This document shows, piece by piece, positions 49,201 through 61,057 of a stretch of DNA of 64,000 nt (the stretch's first letter is position 1; every line of letters begins with the position of its first letter). This DNA is from Pseudomonas farsensis (GTDB lineage Bacteria; Pseudomonadota; Gammaproteobacteria; Pseudomonadales; Pseudomonadaceae): the NCBI RefSeq assembly GCF_014268805.2, contig NZ_JABWRF020000001.1, positions 992,001 through 1,056,000 of the forward strand, in the 5' to 3' direction. The position numbers were made by a program, and so were the translations under genes. The notes beneath the pieces were generated by a model. That model was not told where the DNA came from and did not search any database. It saw nothing but the letters and a program-made list of their open reading frames with translations.

Positions 49201-52200
49201 GCGACCTGCGTATCGGTGCGCCGGTGGCAGGGCGCGTGCGCCCGGAAAGCGAAGGCCTGATTGGCGCCTTCCTCAACACCCAGGTGCTGCGCTGCGAGCT
49301 GGACGGACAGATGAGCGCCGCCGCCTTGCTCGACCAGGTGCGCGGCACGCTGGTCGATGCCCAGTCGCACCAGGACCTGCCGTTCGACCAACTGGTCGAA
49401 GCGCTGCAACCACCGCGGTCGAGCGCCTACAACCCGCTGTTCCAGGTGATGTGCAACGTTCAGCGCTGGGCCTTCCAGCAAAGTCGCGAACTGGTCGGCA
49501 TGCAGGTGGACTACCTGGTCAACGATGCCAGCGCTACCAAGTTCGACTTGTACCTTGAAGTCACCGACCTCGATGGCCGCCTGGGCTGCTGCTTTACCTA
49601 CAGCCGTGACCTGTTCGACGAGCCGCGCATCGCGCGCATGGCCGAGCATTGGCAGCAGTTGCTGGTGGCGCTGCTGGACAACCCGCAGCAACGTCTGTGC
49701 GAACTGCCGATGCTGGCCGAGGCCGAACAGCAGGTGCTGGCCGGCCAGTTGCAGGGCCAGCAGGACTACGAACTGAACAACACCCTGCATGGGCTGTTCG
49801 CCGCCCAGGCCCTGCGTACCCCCGAGGCGTTGGCGCTGACCTTCGCCGGGCGCCACCTGAGCTACGCCGAACTCGACCAACAAGCCAACCGCCTGGCCCG
49901 CGCCCTGCGCGAGCGCGGCGTCGGCCCGCAAGTGCGGGTAGGCCTTGCGCTTGAGCGTTCGCTGGACATGGTGGTCGGCCTGCTGGCGATTCTCAAGGCC
50001 GGCGGCGCCTACGTGCCGCTGGACCCGGAATACCCGCTGGACCGCCTGCGCTACATGATCGAAGACAGCCGCCTGGGCCTGCTGATTGGCCACGGTGCGC
50101 TGCTCGACACCCTTGGCGAGCTGCCCAGCGGTGTCGCCACCTGGCGCCTTGAAGCTGATGGCGCAAGTTTGAGTGGCTACAGCGATGCGCCGTTGGACAA
50201 CCTCAACCTGCCGCAGCACCAGGCGTACCTGATCTACACCTCTGGCTCCACCGGCAAGCCCAAAGGCGTGGTGGTCAGCCACGGTGAGATCGCCATGCAT
50301 TGCCAGGCGGTGATCGCCGAGTTCGGCATGCGCAGCGACGACTGCGAGCTGCACTTCTATTCCATCAACTTCGACGCTGCCAGCGAGCGCCTGCTGGTGC
50401 CGCTGCTGTGCGGCGCCCGCGTGGTGCTGCGCGCCCAGGGCCAGTGGGGTGCCGAGGACATCTGCCAACTGGTGCGCGAGCAGCAGGTGACGGTTGTTGG
50501 CTTTACCCCAAGCTACGGCAGCCAGTTGGCCCAGTACCTTGCAGGCCGTGGCGAGCAGTTGCCTGTGCGGCTGGTGATCACCGGTGGCGAGGCGCTGACT
50601 GGCGAACACCTGCAACGCATCCGCCAGGCCTTTGCGCCGCAGCAGTTCTTCAATGCCTACGGCCCCACCGAAACCGTGGTCATGCCGCTGGCGTGCCTGG
50701 CGCCCGACACGCTGCCTGCTGATGCCGGCAGCGTGCCAATTGGCCGGGTGATCGGTAACCGCAGCGGCTACATTCTCGATGAGGACCTGGCGCTGTTGCC
50801 CCAGGGCGGCATCGGTGAGTTGTATGTGGGCGGGGCCGGCCTTGCCCAGGGCTACCACGACCGCCCGGGGCTCAGTGCCGAGCGCTTTGTCGCCGACCCG
50901 TTCAGCCGCGACGGCGGGCGGTTGTACCGCACCGGCGACCTGGTGCGCCTGCGCGCCGACGGGCTGGTGGAATACGTTGGCCGCGCCGACCAGCAGGTGA
51001 AGATTCGCGGCTTCCGTATCGAGCTGGGCGAAATCGAAAGCCGCCTGCAAGAGCACCCCAGTGTCGATGAGGCCGTGGTGCTGGCGCTGGACCTGCCCGG
51101 CGGCAAGCAACTGGTGGGTTACCTGGTGTGCCAACAGGCCGCCGAAGGCAGCCAGGCGCAGGCCGCGCTGCGTGAAGCGGTCAAGGCCGATGCCCGCCAG
51201 CACCTGCCTGATTACATGGTGCCGGCGCACCTGGTGCTGTTGAGCAGCCTGCCGCTGATGGGCAATGGCAAGCTCGACCGCCGCGCGCTGCCAGCACCGG
51301 ACCTTGCGCAGGCGCGCCAGCATTACCATGCCCCGGCCAACGCGCTGGAAGAGCAACTGGCGCAGATCTGGCGCGAGGTGCTGAATGTTTCGCGCATTGG
51401 TGTGCAGGACAACTTCTTCGAGCTGGGCGGCGACTCGATCCTGTCCATCCAGGTGGTCAGCCGCGCGCGCCAGCTGGGGCTGCAGTTCACCCCGCGTGAC
51501 CTGTTCCAGCACCAGACTATCCAGACCCTCGCAGGCGTGGTCACCCACAGCGATGCGCCGGGCGATATCGAGCAGGGGCCGCGCCATGGCAGTACCCGCC
51601 TGACGCCGATCCAGCACTGGTTCTTCGAAAACGATGTGCCGCAGCCGCAACACTGGAACCAGGCCGTGCTGCTTGAGATGCGCAAGCCGCTGCAGGCCGA
51701 GGCCTTGGAACAGGCGCTGGGCGCATTGGTGCAGCACCATGACAGCCTGGGCCTGCGCTTTGGCCAGGTGCACGGCCGTTGGCAGGGCGAGTACGCCCAG
51801 CCGGGCGTTCAGCCGCTGCTGTGGACGGCAACCGTTGCCAGCTTTGCCGACTGCCAGGCGCTGTACACCGATGTCCAGCGCAGCCTCGACCTCAGTGAAG
51901 GCCCGCTGCTGCGCGCGTTACTGGTCAGTGACGGGGAGGGCGCCCAGCGCCTGCTGCTGGCCATCCACCACTTGGTGGTGGATGGCGTGTCCTGGCGCGT
52001 GCTGCTCGAAGACTTGCAAGCGCTGTACCGCGGCGAAACACTCGCAGCCAAGACCCACAGCATGGGCGATTGGGCTGCGCGCTTGGCCACCTACGCCGGC
52101 AGTGACTCGCTGCGCGACGAGCTGGGCTGGTGGGAAACCCAGCTGGGTAACGTGCGCCACGAACTGCCTTGCGATCACCCGCAGGGCGGCAATCTGCACC

Positions 52201-55200
52201 GGCATGCTCGCACGCTGGCCATCGAGCTTGACGCGCAGCACACCCAGCAGTTGCTGCAACAGGCCCCGGCCGCCTATCACACCCAGGTCAACGACCTGCT
52301 GCTGACGGCGCTGGCGCGTACCCTGTGCCGCTGGAGCGGCGATCAGCAGGTGCTGGTGCAACTGGAAGGCCATGGCCGCGACGGGTTGTTCGAAGACATG
52401 GACCTGACCCGCAGCGTCGGCTGGTTCACCAATGCCTACCCGCTGAGCCTGACGCCCCAGCTGGGCGATGACGATGCCGCCCGCGCAGCATCGATAAAGT
52501 GCATCAAGGAGCAACTGCGCCAGGTGCCGCACAAGGGCCAGGGTTATGGTGTGCTGCGTTATCTGGCCGACGAAGCCGGGCGCGAGCGCATGGCGGCGCT
52601 GCCGCAGGCGCGTATCACCTTCAACTACCTTGGCCAGTTCGACCAGCAGTTCGATGCCGCTGCGTTGTTCCAGCCACTGGATGCACCGGCAGGCCTGGCC
52701 CACGACCCGGATGCGCCGCTGCCGAACTGGCTCAGCGTCGATGGCCAGGTGTACGGCGGCGCGCTGCAACTGCGGTTCAGCTTCAGCGCCGAGCGTTATC
52801 AGCAGGCAACCATTGCCGAGCTGGCCGAGGCCTACCGCCAGGAGCTGGTTGCGCTGGTCGGCCACTGCCTGGCCGAAGGCAACGGCAGCTTCACGCCGTC
52901 GGACTTCCCGCTGGCGCAACTGACTCAGGAGCAGATCGACACGCTGCCGATCCCGGCTGCCGAGATCGAGGACGTCTACCCGCTGACGCCCATGCAGGAA
53001 GGCCTGCTGCTGCACACCCTGCTTGAACCCGGCACCGGCATTTACTACATGCAGGACCGCTACCGCATCAACAGCGCCCTGGACCCGGAGCGCTTCGCCC
53101 AGGCGTGGCAGGCGGTGGTGGCGCGCCACGAGGCGTTGCGCGCATCGTTCAGTTGGAACGCAGGCGAAGCGATGCTGCAGATCATCCATAAACCCGGCAA
53201 GACCCAGGTTGACTACCAGGACTGGCGTGGCCTGGACGAAGCCGCGCAAGAGCTGCGCCTGCAAAGCCTGCACAAGCAGGAACGCGAGGCCGGTTTCGAG
53301 CTGCTGCGCGAAGCGCCGTTCCATCTGCGCCTGGTGCGTGTTGCCGATGAGCGCTACTGGTTCATGATGAGCAACCACCACATCCTCATCGATGCCTGGT
53401 GCCGTTCGCTGCTGATGAACGACTTCTTCGAGCTGTACCAGGCCCTCGGCGAGGGCCGTCAGGCCCAGTTGCCGGTGCCGCCGCGCTACCGTGACTATAT
53501 TGGCTGGCTGCAACGCCAGGACCTGGGCGAGGCGCGCCAGTGGTGGCAGGACAACCTGGCCGGTTTCGAACGCGCCACGGCAATCCCAAGCGACCGCCCG
53601 CTGCGCCATGACCACACTGGCGATGGCATGCTGGTCGGCGATTGCTACACCCGCCTCGACGCCACTGAAGGGGCGCGCCTGCGCGAGTTGGCCCAGGCCC
53701 ATCAGTTGACCGTCAACACCTTCGCCCAGGCGGCCTGGGCCTTGACCCTGGCACGTTGCAGCGGTGAGCGCGACGTGGTGTTCGGGGTAACGGTGGCCGG
53801 GCGGCCAGTGAGCCTGCCGCAGATGCAACGCACGGTCGGGCTGTTCATCAACAGTGTCGCCTTGCGTGTCGAGCTGCCGCAGCCGGGCGAACGACGCAGC
53901 GTGCGCCAGTGGCTGCAAGGCTTGCTCGAGCGCAACATGCAACTGCGCGAATACGAGTACCTGCCGCTGGTGGCGATCCAGGAATGCAGCGAGCTGCCCA
54001 AGGGCCAGCCGTTGTTCGACAGCCTGTTCGTGTTTGAGAACGCACCGGTTGAAAGCGCTGTGCTCGACCATGCCCAGCACCTTAACGCCAGCTCCGATTC
54101 CGGCCGCACCCACACCAACTTCCCGCTGACGGCGGTGTGCTACCCAGGCGATGACCTTGGCCTGCACCTGTCGTTCGACCAGCGTTATTTCGACTATTCC
54201 ACGGTCGAGCGCCTGCTGGGCGAATTCAAGCGCCTGTTGCTGGCGCTGGTGCAAGGCTTCGACGGCCAGGTCAACGACTTGCCGCTGCTGGGCGCGGACG
54301 AGCAGCGTTTCCTGCTCGAAGACTGCAACCGCACCGAGCATGCCTATCCGCTCGAACGCAGCTATGTCGAGCTGTTCGAAGCACAGGTGGCGGCGCACCC
54401 CGAGCGCACTGTCGCCCGTTGCGAGCAGGCATCGTTCGATTACGCAGGCCTGAACCTTGCCGCCAACCGCCTCGGCCACGCCTTGATTGCAGCCGGCGTC
54501 GGGCTCGACCAGCCGGTGGCATTGCTGGCCGAGCGCGGGCTGGCCTTGCTGGGCATGATCGTCGGTACGTTCAAGGCCGGCGCCGGTTACCTGCCGCTAG
54601 ACCCGGCACTGCCAGCGGCGCGCCTGCAACGCATCGTCGAGCTCAGCCGCACGCAGGTGCTGGTGTGCACAGCGGCCTGCGCCGAGCAGGCGCGCCAGTT
54701 GCTGGATGAAGTGGCTGGCGCGGTACGGCCGAGGCTGCTGGTGTGGGAAGAGGTGCAGGCGAGCAATGTGGCCAGCGCCAACCCCGGCATCTACAGCGGC
54801 GCGGATAATCTTGCCTACGTTATCTATACGTCCGGCTCCACCGGCCTGCCCAAAGGGGTGATGGTCGAGCAGCGCGGCATGCTCAACAACCAGTTGAGCA
54901 AGCAGCCCTACCTGGCCTTGAGCGAGCGAGACGTCATCGCCCAGACCGCCTCGCAGAGCTTCGATATTTCGGTTTGGCAGTTCCTTGCCGCGCCGCTGTT
55001 CGGCGCCACGGTGCAGATCGTGCCTAACGCCATTGCCCACGACCCGCAAGGCCTGCTGGCCCATGTGCAGGCCACCGGCATTACCGTGCTGGAAAGCGTG
55101 CCGTCGCTGATCCAGGGCATGCTGGCAAGCGACCATCAGGCGCTGGACGGCCTGCGCTGGATGCTGCCGACCGGCGAGGCGATGCCGCCTGAGCTGGCTG

Positions 55201-56204
55201 CACAGTGGTTGCAGCGCTACCCCGATATCGGCCTGGTCAATGCCTACGGCCCGGCTGAATGCTCGGACGATGTGGCGTTCTTCCGCGTCGATGCTGCCTC
55301 CACCGAAGGCAGCTACTTGCCGATCGGCACCCCGACCGACAACAACCGCCTGTACCTGTTGGGTGAGGACCAGGCGCTGGTGCCGCTGGGCGCGGTCGGT
55401 GAGCTGTGCGTCGCCGGCACGGGCGTTGGCCGGGGTTACGTCGGTGACCCGCTGCGTACGGCCCAGGCATTCATTCCGCACCCGTTCGGCGCACCAGGCG
55501 AGCGCCTGTACCGCACCGGCGACCTGGCTCGGCGCCGCGTTGACGGGGTGCTGGAATACGTCGGGCGGATCGATCACCAGGTAAAAATTCGCGGCTATCG
55601 CATCGAGCTTGGCGAAATCGAAGCGCGCCTGCACGAGCAACCCGAGCTGCTCGATGCAGCGGTGGGCGTGCAGGAGGGTGTCAATGGCAAGCACCTGGTG
55701 GGCTACCTGGTAGCGCATCAGGGCATCAACGCCGATTCGGCGCTGCTCGATCAGCTCAAGCAACGGTTGCGTGCGGACTTGCCCGAATACATGGTGCCGT
55801 TGCACTGGGGCTGGTTCGAACGCCTGCCGCACAACGCCAACGGCAAGCTGGACCGCAAGGCCCTGCCAGCCATCGACATCGGCGGCCAGCACAGCCAGGC
55901 CTACCTGGCGCCGCGCAACGAGCTTGAGCAGACGTTGTCCGGCATCTGGGCCGATGTGCTCAAGGCCGAGCGCGTGGGTGTGCGCGACAACTTCTTCGAG
56001 CTTGGCGGGCATTCGCTGCTGGCCACGCAGATTGCCTCTCGGGTGCAGAAGGCCCTGGCGTTGAATGTGCCGCTGCGTGCGATGTTCGAGTGCAGCACGG
56101 TGGAGGAGTTGGCGGTGTATGTGACCGGGTTGCAGGACAGCGCGCTGGATGAAGACAAGGTGGACCGGTTGAGCGATTTGATGGCGGAGTTGGAGGCGCT
56201 GTAG
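43257..56204 (+). CDS. pvdL: Pyoverdine chromophore nonribosomal peptide synthetase PvdL
   Basis: A 4315-residue NRPS that begins pyoverdine assembly. Domains in order: an acyl-CoA-ligase-like domain (A3 motif [11 protein letters not shown], about residue 172); carrier protein T0 (LLGGNS, about 610); condensation C1 (HHIVADGW, about 801); adenylation A1 ([11 protein letters not shown], about 1271); T1 ([10 protein letters not shown], about 1650); C2 (HHIVTEGW, about 1848); A2 (about 2325); T2 ([10 protein letters not shown], about 2720); epimerase ([10 protein letters not shown], about 2904); C3 (HHILIDAW, about 3373); A3 (about 3855); T3 (about 4247). There is no thioesterase, so the peptide passes to another NRPS. 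The order AL-T/C-A-T/C-A-T-E/C-A-T equals PvdL, which loads an acyl chain, then L-Glu, D-Tyr and L-Dab for the chromophore precursor. The ATG at 43257 has AGGAA upstream. Confidence 0.95.
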   Translation: MTDAFELPHSLVQALAQRAARTPERIALRFLADAPSDQAVLSYRDLDQRARTIAAALQARCSFGDRAVLLFPSGPDYVAAFFGCLYAGVIAVPAYPPESARQHHQERLLSIIDDAEPRLLLTVQALHDSLQGLDALAGDHAPGLLVVDGLDAALAERWQQPQLASDDIAFLQYTSGSTALPKGVQVSHGNLVANEQLIRHGFGIDLNPDDVIVSWLPLYHDMGLIGGLLQPIFSGVPCVLMSPGYFLARPQRWLQAISEYGGTISGGPDFAYRLCSERVSAAAMAGLDLSRWRVAYSGSEPIRQDSLDTFAEKFAPCGFAASSFFASYGLAEATLFVSGSRRGQGIGALEVDAEAFAANRAEPGSGSVLMSCGYPQPGHALRIVEPQQLQALDDNQVGEVWAAGPSIAHGYWRNPEASARTFVQMDGQTWLRTGDLGFMRDGEVFVTGRLKDMLIVRGQNLYPQDLEKTLEREIELLRKGRVAVFAVDDQGEEGIGVAVEISRNVQKAHSAEALINTLRRVIADACRQAPAVVLLLNPGALPKTSSGKLQRSACRLRMHDPSLDCYARFPATAPAQSRELAGDALQTRIAAVWREVLKVQALAADDHFLLLGGNSIAATQVTARLADELGIPLSLRTLFEAPTLAEYSTAVAAVIAEGASAVGSIASQGRDQALAQSLAQNRLWLMWQLEPQSAAYNIPAGLHLRGELDEAAVAASFQALITRHESLRTLFDEVDGQALQRILPSLPFTLQHQDLEGLEPAEVAARREHEARQPFDLRQGPLLRVTLARLGDEEHQLWVTLHHIVADGWSLNILLDEFARLYVAGGQAAQLPELALGYADYGNWQREWLAAGEGARQLDYWMARLGDDLPVLDLCTDQPRAAQQHNLAARHSVKVPAALASALKGLARDQQASLFMVLLAGLQALLHRYSGQGDIRVGVPNANRPRLETQGMVGFFINTQVLRAALHGRLPFAQLLSQVRQATLEAQAHQDLPFEQLVEALPQAREQGLFQVMFNHQQRDLSALRRLPGLLAEELPWHSREAKFDLQLHSEEDHQGRITLAFDYAAGLFEANTVKRLAGHLLALLEQVSAQPQLAVGEVQLLDAQAQAQLLAWGQAPQPTPQRLLVEQLNEQARLTPERTALVWQGGQLDYATLHQQANRLAHYLRDKGVGPDTCVAIALERSPQLLVGLLAILKAGGAYVPLDVDYPPERLAYMLGDCKAALLLSHSDLLHSLPQVAGVTALALDQLHLESWPSQPPGLHLHGDNLAYVIYTSGSTGQPKGVGNTHAAVAERLHWMQQQYALDDSDVLMQKAPISFDVSVWECFWPLLNGCKLVLAGPGEHRDPQRIAQLVQQHQVTTLHFVPPLLQVFVQEPLAGHCSSLRRLFSGGEALSAALRDRVLQLLPQVQLHNRYGPTETAINVTHWHCQATDGVRSPIGNPLGNVLCRVLDEEFQLSAPGVPGELCLGGAGLARGYLGRPGLTAERFVPQPDGNGARLYRSGDRARWHVPSQSLDYLGRLDQQVKVRGFRVEPEEVQAVLLAQPGVEQALVMIHHDAVGAQLVGYYSGVEQSTHLLAALGQRLPAYMVPAQLIHLAQMPLGPSGKVERNALPAPVWQQREHVAPQTELQQQVAAIWCEVLNLAQVGLNDDFFALGGHSLLATQIVSRTRQAVDVDLPLKALFDASELGAFCAEVARLRDSGARNQQGEIARVDRRQAVALSYSQQRMWFLWQMEPDSPAYNVGGMARFTGVLHVEAFERALQALLVRHETLRTTFPSIGGKPYQCVADDANLQLQWHDFSSLGAEARGLSLQQLADDQAHQPFDLERGPLLRACLVKAAEREHYFVLTLHHIVTEGWAMDIFARELGELYEAFVDERESPLAPLPVQYLDYSVWQRQWLEGGEGARQLAYWKTRLGDEHPVLALPTDRPRPLVQSHRGGLYRFDLDPALVARVHAFNSQRGLTLFMTMTATLAALLHRYSGQRDLRIGAPVAGRVRPESEGLIGAFLNTQVLRCELDGQMSAAALLDQVRGTLVDAQSHQDLPFDQLVEALQPPRSSAYNPLFQVMCNVQRWAFQQSRELVGMQVDYLVNDASATKFDLYLEVTDLDGRLGCCFTYSRDLFDEPRIARMAEHWQQLLVALLDNPQQRLCELPMLAEAEQQVLAGQLQGQQDYELNNTLHGLFAAQALRTPEALALTFAGRHLSYAELDQQANRLARALRERGVGPQVRVGLALERSLDMVVGLLAILKAGGAYVPLDPEYPLDRLRYMIEDSRLGLLIGHGALLDTLGELPSGVATWRLEADGASLSGYSDAPLDNLNLPQHQAYLIYTSGSTGKPKGVVVSHGEIAMHCQAVIAEFGMRSDDCELHFYSINFDAASERLLVPLLCGARVVLRAQGQWGAEDICQLVREQQVTVVGFTPSYGSQLAQYLAGRGEQLPVRLVITGGEALTGEHLQRIRQAFAPQQFFNAYGPTETVVMPLACLAPDTLPADAGSVPIGRVIGNRSGYILDEDLALLPQGGIGELYVGGAGLAQGYHDRPGLSAERFVADPFSRDGGRLYRTGDLVRLRADGLVEYVGRADQQVKIRGFRIELGEIESRLQEHPSVDEAVVLALDLPGGKQLVGYLVCQQAAEGSQAQAALREAVKADARQHLPDYMVPAHLVLLSSLPLMGNGKLDRRALPAPDLAQARQHYHAPANALEEQLAQIWREVLNVSRIGVQDNFFELGGDSILSIQVVSRARQLGLQFTPRDLFQHQTIQTLAGVVTHSDAPGDIEQGPRHGSTRLTPIQHWFFENDVPQPQHWNQAVLLEMRKPLQAEALEQALGALVQHHDSLGLRFGQVHGRWQGEYAQPGVQPLLWTATVASFADCQALYTDVQRSLDLSEGPLLRALLVSDGEGAQRLLLAIHHLVVDGVSWRVLLEDLQALYRGETLAAKTHSMGDWAARLATYAGSDSLRDELGWWETQLGNVRHELPCDHPQGGNLHRHARTLAIELDAQHTQQLLQQAPAAYHTQVNDLLLTALARTLCRWSGDQQVLVQLEGHGRDGLFEDMDLTRSVGWFTNAYPLSLTPQLGDDDAARAASIKCIKEQLRQVPHKGQGYGVLRYLADEAGRERMAALPQARITFNYLGQFDQQFDAAALFQPLDAPAGLAHDPDAPLPNWLSVDGQVYGGALQLRFSFSAERYQQATIAELAEAYRQELVALVGHCLAEGNGSFTPSDFPLAQLTQEQIDTLPIPAAEIEDVYPLTPMQEGLLLHTLLEPGTGIYYMQDRYRINSALDPERFAQAWQAVVARHEALRASFSWNAGEAMLQIIHKPGKTQVDYQDWRGLDEAAQELRLQSLHKQEREAGFELLREAPFHLRLVRVADERYWFMMSNHHILIDAWCRSLLMNDFFELYQALGEGRQAQLPVPPRYRDYIGWLQRQDLGEARQWWQDNLAGFERATAIPSDRPLRHDHTGDGMLVGDCYTRLDATEGARLRELAQAHQLTVNTFAQAAWALTLARCSGERDVVFGVTVAGRPVSLPQMQRTVGLFINSVALRVELPQPGERRSVRQWLQGLLERNMQLREYEYLPLVAIQECSELPKGQPLFDSLFVFENAPVESAVLDHAQHLNASSDSGRTHTNFPLTAVCYPGDDLGLHLSFDQRYFDYSTVERLLGEFKRLLLALVQGFDGQVNDLPLLGADEQRFLLEDCNRTEHAYPLERSYVELFEAQVAAHPERTVARCEQASFDYAGLNLAANRLGHALIAAGVGLDQPVALLAERGLALLGMIVGTFKAGAGYLPLDPALPAARLQRIVELSRTQVLVCTAACAEQARQLLDEVAGAVRPRLLVWEEVQASNVASANPGIYSGADNLAYVIYTSGSTGLPKGVMVEQRGMLNNQLSKQPYLALSERDVIAQTASQSFDISVWQFLAAPLFGATVQIVPNAIAHDPQGLLAHVQATGITVLESVPSLIQGMLASDHQALDGLRWMLPTGEAMPPELAAQWLQRYPDIGLVNAYGPAECSDDVAFFRVDAASTEGSYLPIGTPTDNNRLYLLGEDQALVPLGAVGELCVAGTGVGRGYVGDPLRTAQAFIPHPFGAPGERLYRTGDLARRRVDGVLEYVGRIDHQVKIRGYRIELGEIEARLHEQPELLDAAVGVQEGVNGKHLVGYLVAHQGINADSALLDQLKQRLRADLPEYMVPLHWGWFERLPHNANGKLDRKALPAIDIGGQHSQAYLAPRNELEQTLSGIWADVLKAERVGVRDNFFELGGHSLLATQIASRVQKALALNVPLRAMFECSTVEELAVYVTGLQDSALDEDKVDRLSDLMAELEAL

Positions 56205-56239
56205 GCGGGGCAGAGCAACACTGAATGCGCCGCGGTCCC

Positions 56240-56354
56240 TGTAGGAGCGGCCTTGTGTCGCGAAAGGGGCGCGCAGCGGCCCCAGTATTTCGGATGCCAG
56301 CAAAATCGCCGGGGCTGCTGCGCAGCCCTTTCGCGACACAAGGCCGCTCCTACA
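56240..56354. repeat. REP-type inverted pair between pvdL and rhs
   Basis: Third member of the TGTAGGAGCGGCCTTGTGTCGCG family, closing CGCGACACAAGGCCGCTCCTACA. It lies after the pvdL stop and before the rhs gene on the same strand, so it may stop read-through from pvdL or stabilise the message end. Confidence 0.85.
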
Positions 56355-56470
56355 AAGACCGAGCCCGGCCGCGATAGCGCTTATTGGCACTTCGCCACCA
56401 TGTGCCGCTGATGCCCACGATGCTAATCTGCGCCGCTTCACAGCCCCACCGCGCAAGGACTTGAGCTTTC

Positions 56471-59400
56471 ATGGACGACAGCCTGCACGCCGCCCGTGAG
56501 GGCGATCTCATTCTGCACCCGCCGCTGGCCGCCGAACTGGTCAGTGGCCTGGTCGAGGCTGTCGTCTATGGCGTGGCCGTCGCGGCAGTCGGTGCTGCCA
56601 TCGGCGGCGCAGTCGTCGCCGTGGTGGGTACCGGCGGCGCAGCAACCCTGCTCACCCCTTTGATCGCCGGTGCCATGGTCAGCGCCGCCGCCATGCTGCC
56701 GGCTGGCGAAGACAAAAGCATTGGCGAGCATATCAGCGGCTTCAGCGACTGGGTCGGCAACTCGATGTTCCCGCCAGAGCCCTACGGCACGGTCAGCAGC
56801 GGCTCCGCCGATACCCGCATCAACGGCAAGCCTGCCGCGCGCGCCGCGGGCATGCCCGGCCCGGCCGGCGCGCAACCCGCCCCCGCAGAAGAGCCGTCCA
56901 TTCTGGAAAACATCGGCAGTTACGCCATGGTCGCGGCCGGCATGCTGGTGCCCTTCGTGGGCCTTGCCGAGGAAATCCGCAGCATCTTCAACCCCCCGGT
57001 GACCACCCCCGCGGCGCCCGGTGCAATAGAGGCGATGCAGGATACAGTCAAGTGCAGCAAGCACCCGCCGGCGCCGGATCAGTTCGTCGCCCAAGGCTCG
57101 GACAAGGTCTTCATCAACGGCCAGCCGGCTGCGCGGGTAGGCGACAAGAGCACCTGCGATGGCCCCATCGGCATGACGTTTTCGCCTGATGTGCGTATTG
57201 GTGGCGCAACACTCACGGTGCGCGACATTCGCGACGGCAAAAGCGCAGCGGCGAAAATCATCGGCCTGGTGGCCGGCATGCTCTTGACTCGTCGCGGCGG
57301 CAAGGCCCGGCCCAAACCCAAGAAAGCGCCCCGGCCGCCCTCGAAAATCCCCCGCTGCAAGGGCCACCCGGTGGTCGTTTCCAGTGGTGCCAAGCTGCTC
57401 GACGGTGGCAATGATCTGGACTTCAGCCTGCCGGGCCTGCTGCCCATCGACTGGGCGCGGCGCTACGACAGCAACGACCTGCGTGATGACGGCGTGTTCG
57501 GCAAGGGCTGGAGCGTGCCGTTCGAGGTGCGTATCGAGCGGGTCGCCCACCCCGAGGGTGGCGAGTTGTGGGTGTATATCGACGAAGAAGGCATTCGCAT
57601 CGAACTGGGCCGCCTGCAATTGGGCAGCGCGTTCGTCAGCAGCCTGGACGGCTTGGCCTTTTTCCATCAAGACCACGGCATTACGGTGGTCGAGGACATC
57701 TACAGCGGCCAGTACCAGGTGTTCAAGACCGACCCGCACGATGCGCGCCGCTCGCGCCTGGTGCAAGTGGGCGACCGCAACCGTAACCGTATAGAAGTGC
57801 TGTACGACGCCGAGGGCCGGCTGCAGTATCTGGCGGACACCTTCGGGCGCACGGCGGTCGAGCTTTGCTATGGGGGCGCGCAGCGGCGCCGGGTCAGCGA
57901 GATACGCAGGCTGTACCTGGCCCCCGGCAGCGACTTTGAAGTGCTGCGCCATGAAGTGCTGGTGAGCTACGCACACACGCCTGGCGGGCAACTCTGCGAG
58001 GTGCGCGGGCCCGCTGGCGAGGTGTTGCGGCAGTTTGCCTACACAAGCGATGGTTTGATGGCCAGCCAGACGCTGAGCAGTGGCGCACAACTGCACTACC
58101 AATGGCAACGCTACGCCACCCAGCCCCGGCCAATGCCGGGTTTGCCGCCGTTGCTCGAACCGCAGCCCGACCATGAATGGCGGGTGGTGCGGCACTGGAG
58201 TGATGACGGTGAAGACTATCGCTTCAGCTATGACCTCGCCGCCGGCCACACCGAGGTGGTCGATAGCCTGGGCCGGCGCGAGCATTACCAGTGGGGGCCG
58301 CTGCACGAGGTGTTGGCCTATGTCGACCCGCTCGGGCATCGCTGGCAAGAAGAGGTGGTCAACGGCCAACTGCTGGCCAGCATCGACCCGCAAGGTGCCC
58401 AATGGCGTTATGGCTACGATGATCTGGGGCGGCTGGTCAGCGTTGAGGACCCGCTGGGGCGTAGCGAGCTGATCCGTTACACCGAGCACTGGGCCTTGCC
58501 GTTGCAGGTTACCGACTTCGCCGGGCGCACCCGGCGCTTCAATTACGACCGCAGCGGCAACCTGGTGCGCGATACCGACCCGCTGGGGCGCAGCACGCAA
58601 CTGGCCTACGACGAGCGCGGTCGCCTGCAACACAGCACAGACCCGCAGGGCAAGGTCCGCCGCCTGCAGTGGAATGACCGGGGCCAGTTGTGCGGCTATC
58701 AGGATTGCTCCGAGCGCAGCACGCGCTACGTGTATGACGAGCGCGGCCACTTGAGCGATGTCTACGATGCCAAGGGGGCGCGCACCCGATATCGCTTCGA
58801 TGCGCGTGGGCACCTGCTTGAATGCGTGCGCCCGGACGGGCGGGTCGACAGCTACCTGGTCGATGCTGGCGGGCGGCTGCTGCGCCATACCGACCCTGCG
58901 CAACACGTCACCCAGTGGCAATACGACGCTCGCGGGCGCCTGGCCCGGCGAGTCGATGCCATGGGCTTGAACCTCGGCTTTGCCTGGGACGCCTACGGCC
59001 GTTTGCTGCAACTGCAGAACGAAAACGGTGAGCAATACCGCTTTCAATGGGATGCCCGCGACCGTCTGAGCGCCCAGCGCAACCTGGATGGCGGCGGGCA
59101 GCGCTACCACTACGATGCTGTCGGCAACCTGATCCAGCGTGACCTGCATCCAGCCAGCACGGTGGAACCGCCGCTTGCTGGCAGCGCGCCTGAGCCGCAC
59201 GCTGCGGTGCAGAGCCGCCATTACCACTACGACCGCGCCGGTCGCGTGCTGCGCAAGCAGACCGCTGATGGCACTACCGCCTATGTTTACGACCAGGCAG
59301 ACAACCTGCTGTCGGTCACGTTCACCGGCGTGCAGGGCGAGCCGCAGCGTCTGGCATTCAGCTACGACCTGCTCGGTCAGATGGTCGGCGAAACCTGCGC

Positions 59401-61057
59401 CGATGGCGAGCTACATTACCAGCACGACGAACTGGGCAACCTGCAAACCCTGACCTTGCCGGATCAGCGGCGCATCAATTACCTGCATTACGGCAGCGGC
59501 CATCTGCACCAGATCAACCTCGATGGGCGGCTGATCTGCGACTTCGAGCGCGACGAGCTGCACGCCGAGGTGCTGCGTACCCAGGGGCGCCTGCATACCC
59601 GCACCCGCTACGACAGTTGCGGGCGTCTGCTGCAAAAGGCCCTGCACCCTGACGACGCCACGCTTGCAACGCTGCCGCTATTGCAGAAGGACTACCGCTA
59701 CGACGATGCCGATAACCTGATCGGCGAAGTCCTGACCCAGACCCAGCGGCCTGGCGTGGGCGGCAGTGTCGAACCCTGCGAGGTAATTGGCCGCTTGCAG
59801 GCCACCGCGCGGGGGGATGGCAGCCTGCAAGCCACGGTGCGCTACGACCACGGGCCCACCGAGCGCATCCATGGTTTGATCCGCCAGTTGCCTGGCAGCA
59901 CCCTCACCGAGCACTACAGCTATGACAAGGCCGGGAACCTGCTTGATGGCTTTGGCCAGGGTGGTGCGGCCAGACATAACCGGGTCACCGTGTATCAGGA
60001 CAAGCGTTACCGGTATGACGCCTTCGGCCGCCTGAGTGAAAAACGCAGCGCCAGCCGCTTGGTTCAGCGCTTCGAATACGACGCCGAACACCGGCTGATC
60101 TGCGTCCATCAGCAGCGTGGGCAGATCAGCGAACGGGTCGAGTTCAGCTACGACCCCCTGGGCCGTCGCACCCACAAGCGGCTGTACCGCGAAGGCCATG
60201 GGCAGCCGCTGAGCCAGACCACGTTCTGCTGGCAAGGGCTGCGGTTGCTGCAAGAGGTGCAGGACGGCAAGCCGAGCCTCTACCTTTATCGCGACGCCGT
60301 CAGCCACGAGCCGTTGGCCCGTATCGACGGCGCACCCGGGCACGAGGCGCTGTATTACTTCCACACCAACCTGGCTGGGCTGCCTGAACAGCTGACCGAT
60401 GAGCAAGGGCAGAGCGTCTGGCACAGTGACTACCAGGCCTGGGGTAACAGCCGTGAGGAATGGCACGCACCGGGGCAGAACCGCCAGCAGAACCTGAGGT
60501 TCCAGGGCCAGTATCTGGACCGCGAGACGGGGCTGCATTACAACACGTTCCGCTTTTATGACCCCGATATCGGGCGCTTTACCCAGCAGGATCCGATTGG
60601 CTTGGCGGGTGGCAGCAACCCATACCTCTATGGGCCTAACGCGCTTGCCTGGGTCGACCCGCTTGGGCTTACCGCCGAAGATATCTTCATCCATTACACC
60701 AACAAGGCGGGGTTTGAGGGTGTCATGAACAGCGGGGTGCTCAAGGCCAACGCCAGCGGTAAAGTCTATGTCACCGATCTGCTGATGACGCCGGATGATG
60801 TCTATCGGGATATTCTCATCAACAACCCCATTCACAAGGGGCGTGGCGACTACGCGGTTATCTTCAAGGTCGATTCGGTACAGAAAACCAATATCAGCCT
60901 GTCGAGCAGGCTGGAATATATACATGCCGGGAACCTGAGGTTGAAGGATGTCTTGTTTGCGGGCAAGAACCCCTACTCGACCCTGTCCGGACTGGACTAC
61001 GAAACGCGCCTGCGCCTGACCGATGTGCAGGTGGCTTCAAGAGGGTGTGATTTATGA
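56471..61057 (+). CDS. prePAAR-PAAR-Rhs T6SS effector with C-terminal HYD1-like ADP-ribosyltransferase domain
   Basis: A 1528-residue polymorphic toxin. Residues 7-16 AAREGDLILH match the prePAAR motif AARxxDxxxH exactly. A hydrophobic block (about 24-78, GAAIGGAVVAVVGTGG) and a second one (about 150-168) lie around two PAAR-like halves (TRINGKPAARAAG and KVFINGQPAARVGDKSTCDG), so the PAAR domain is interrupted by a membrane segment. From about 295 a long Rhs/YD cage follows (GHPVVVSSG, then many YDxxGRL repeats). It closes with RETGLHYNTFRFYDPDIGRF and the DPLGL cleavage-type motif (about 1396-1400). The last 128 residues are the variable toxin: IFIHYTNKAGFEGVMNSGVL with GKVYVTDLLMTPDDV, which resembles the Tox-ART-HYD1 fold (His-Tyr-Asp). 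The toxin assignment is by pattern only. No Eag (DUF1795) chaperone gene is adjacent. Confidence 0.85.
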   Translation: MDDSLHAAREGDLILHPPLAAELVSGLVEAVVYGVAVAAVGAAIGGAVVAVVGTGGAATLLTPLIAGAMVSAAAMLPAGEDKSIGEHISGFSDWVGNSMFPPEPYGTVSSGSADTRINGKPAARAAGMPGPAGAQPAPAEEPSILENIGSYAMVAAGMLVPFVGLAEEIRSIFNPPVTTPAAPGAIEAMQDTVKCSKHPPAPDQFVAQGSDKVFINGQPAARVGDKSTCDGPIGMTFSPDVRIGGATLTVRDIRDGKSAAAKIIGLVAGMLLTRRGGKARPKPKKAPRPPSKIPRCKGHPVVVSSGAKLLDGGNDLDFSLPGLLPIDWARRYDSNDLRDDGVFGKGWSVPFEVRIERVAHPEGGELWVYIDEEGIRIELGRLQLGSAFVSSLDGLAFFHQDHGITVVEDIYSGQYQVFKTDPHDARRSRLVQVGDRNRNRIEVLYDAEGRLQYLADTFGRTAVELCYGGAQRRRVSEIRRLYLAPGSDFEVLRHEVLVSYAHTPGGQLCEVRGPAGEVLRQFAYTSDGLMASQTLSSGAQLHYQWQRYATQPRPMPGLPPLLEPQPDHEWRVVRHWSDDGEDYRFSYDLAAGHTEVVDSLGRREHYQWGPLHEVLAYVDPLGHRWQEEVVNGQLLASIDPQGAQWRYGYDDLGRLVSVEDPLGRSELIRYTEHWALPLQVTDFAGRTRRFNYDRSGNLVRDTDPLGRSTQLAYDERGRLQHSTDPQGKVRRLQWNDRGQLCGYQDCSERSTRYVYDERGHLSDVYDAKGARTRYRFDARGHLLECVRPDGRVDSYLVDAGGRLLRHTDPAQHVTQWQYDARGRLARRVDAMGLNLGFAWDAYGRLLQLQNENGEQYRFQWDARDRLSAQRNLDGGGQRYHYDAVGNLIQRDLHPASTVEPPLAGSAPEPHAAVQSRHYHYDRAGRVLRKQTADGTTAYVYDQADNLLSVTFTGVQGEPQRLAFSYDLLGQMVGETCADGELHYQHDELGNLQTLTLPDQRRINYLHYGSGHLHQINLDGRLICDFERDELHAEVLRTQGRLHTRTRYDSCGRLLQKALHPDDATLATLPLLQKDYRYDDADNLIGEVLTQTQRPGVGGSVEPCEVIGRLQATARGDGSLQATVRYDHGPTERIHGLIRQLPGSTLTEHYSYDKAGNLLDGFGQGGAARHNRVTVYQDKRYRYDAFGRLSEKRSASRLVQRFEYDAEHRLICVHQQRGQISERVEFSYDPLGRRTHKRLYREGHGQPLSQTTFCWQGLRLLQEVQDGKPSLYLYRDAVSHEPLARIDGAPGHEALYYFHTNLAGLPEQLTDEQGQSVWHSDYQAWGNSREEWHAPGQNRQQNLRFQGQYLDRETGLHYNTFRFYDPDIGRFTQQDPIGLAGGSNPYLYGPNALAWVDPLGLTAEDIFIHYTNKAGFEGVMNSGVLKANASGKVYVTDLLMTPDDVYRDILINNPIHKGRGDYAVIFKVDSVQKTNISLSSRLEYIHAGNLRLKDVLFAGKNPYSTLSGLDYETRLRLTDVQVASRGCDL

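Noticed and set aside
49071..54479. Minus-strand open frames of 900 and 853 codons opposite pvdL
   Set aside because: GC-rich third positions of the NRPS keep the antisense frame open. The translations have no recognisable domains and repeat with the NRPS modules.
56438..59227. Minus-strand 929-codon frame opposite rhs
   Set aside because: Shadow of the repeat-rich Rhs gene, with no start signal or domain.
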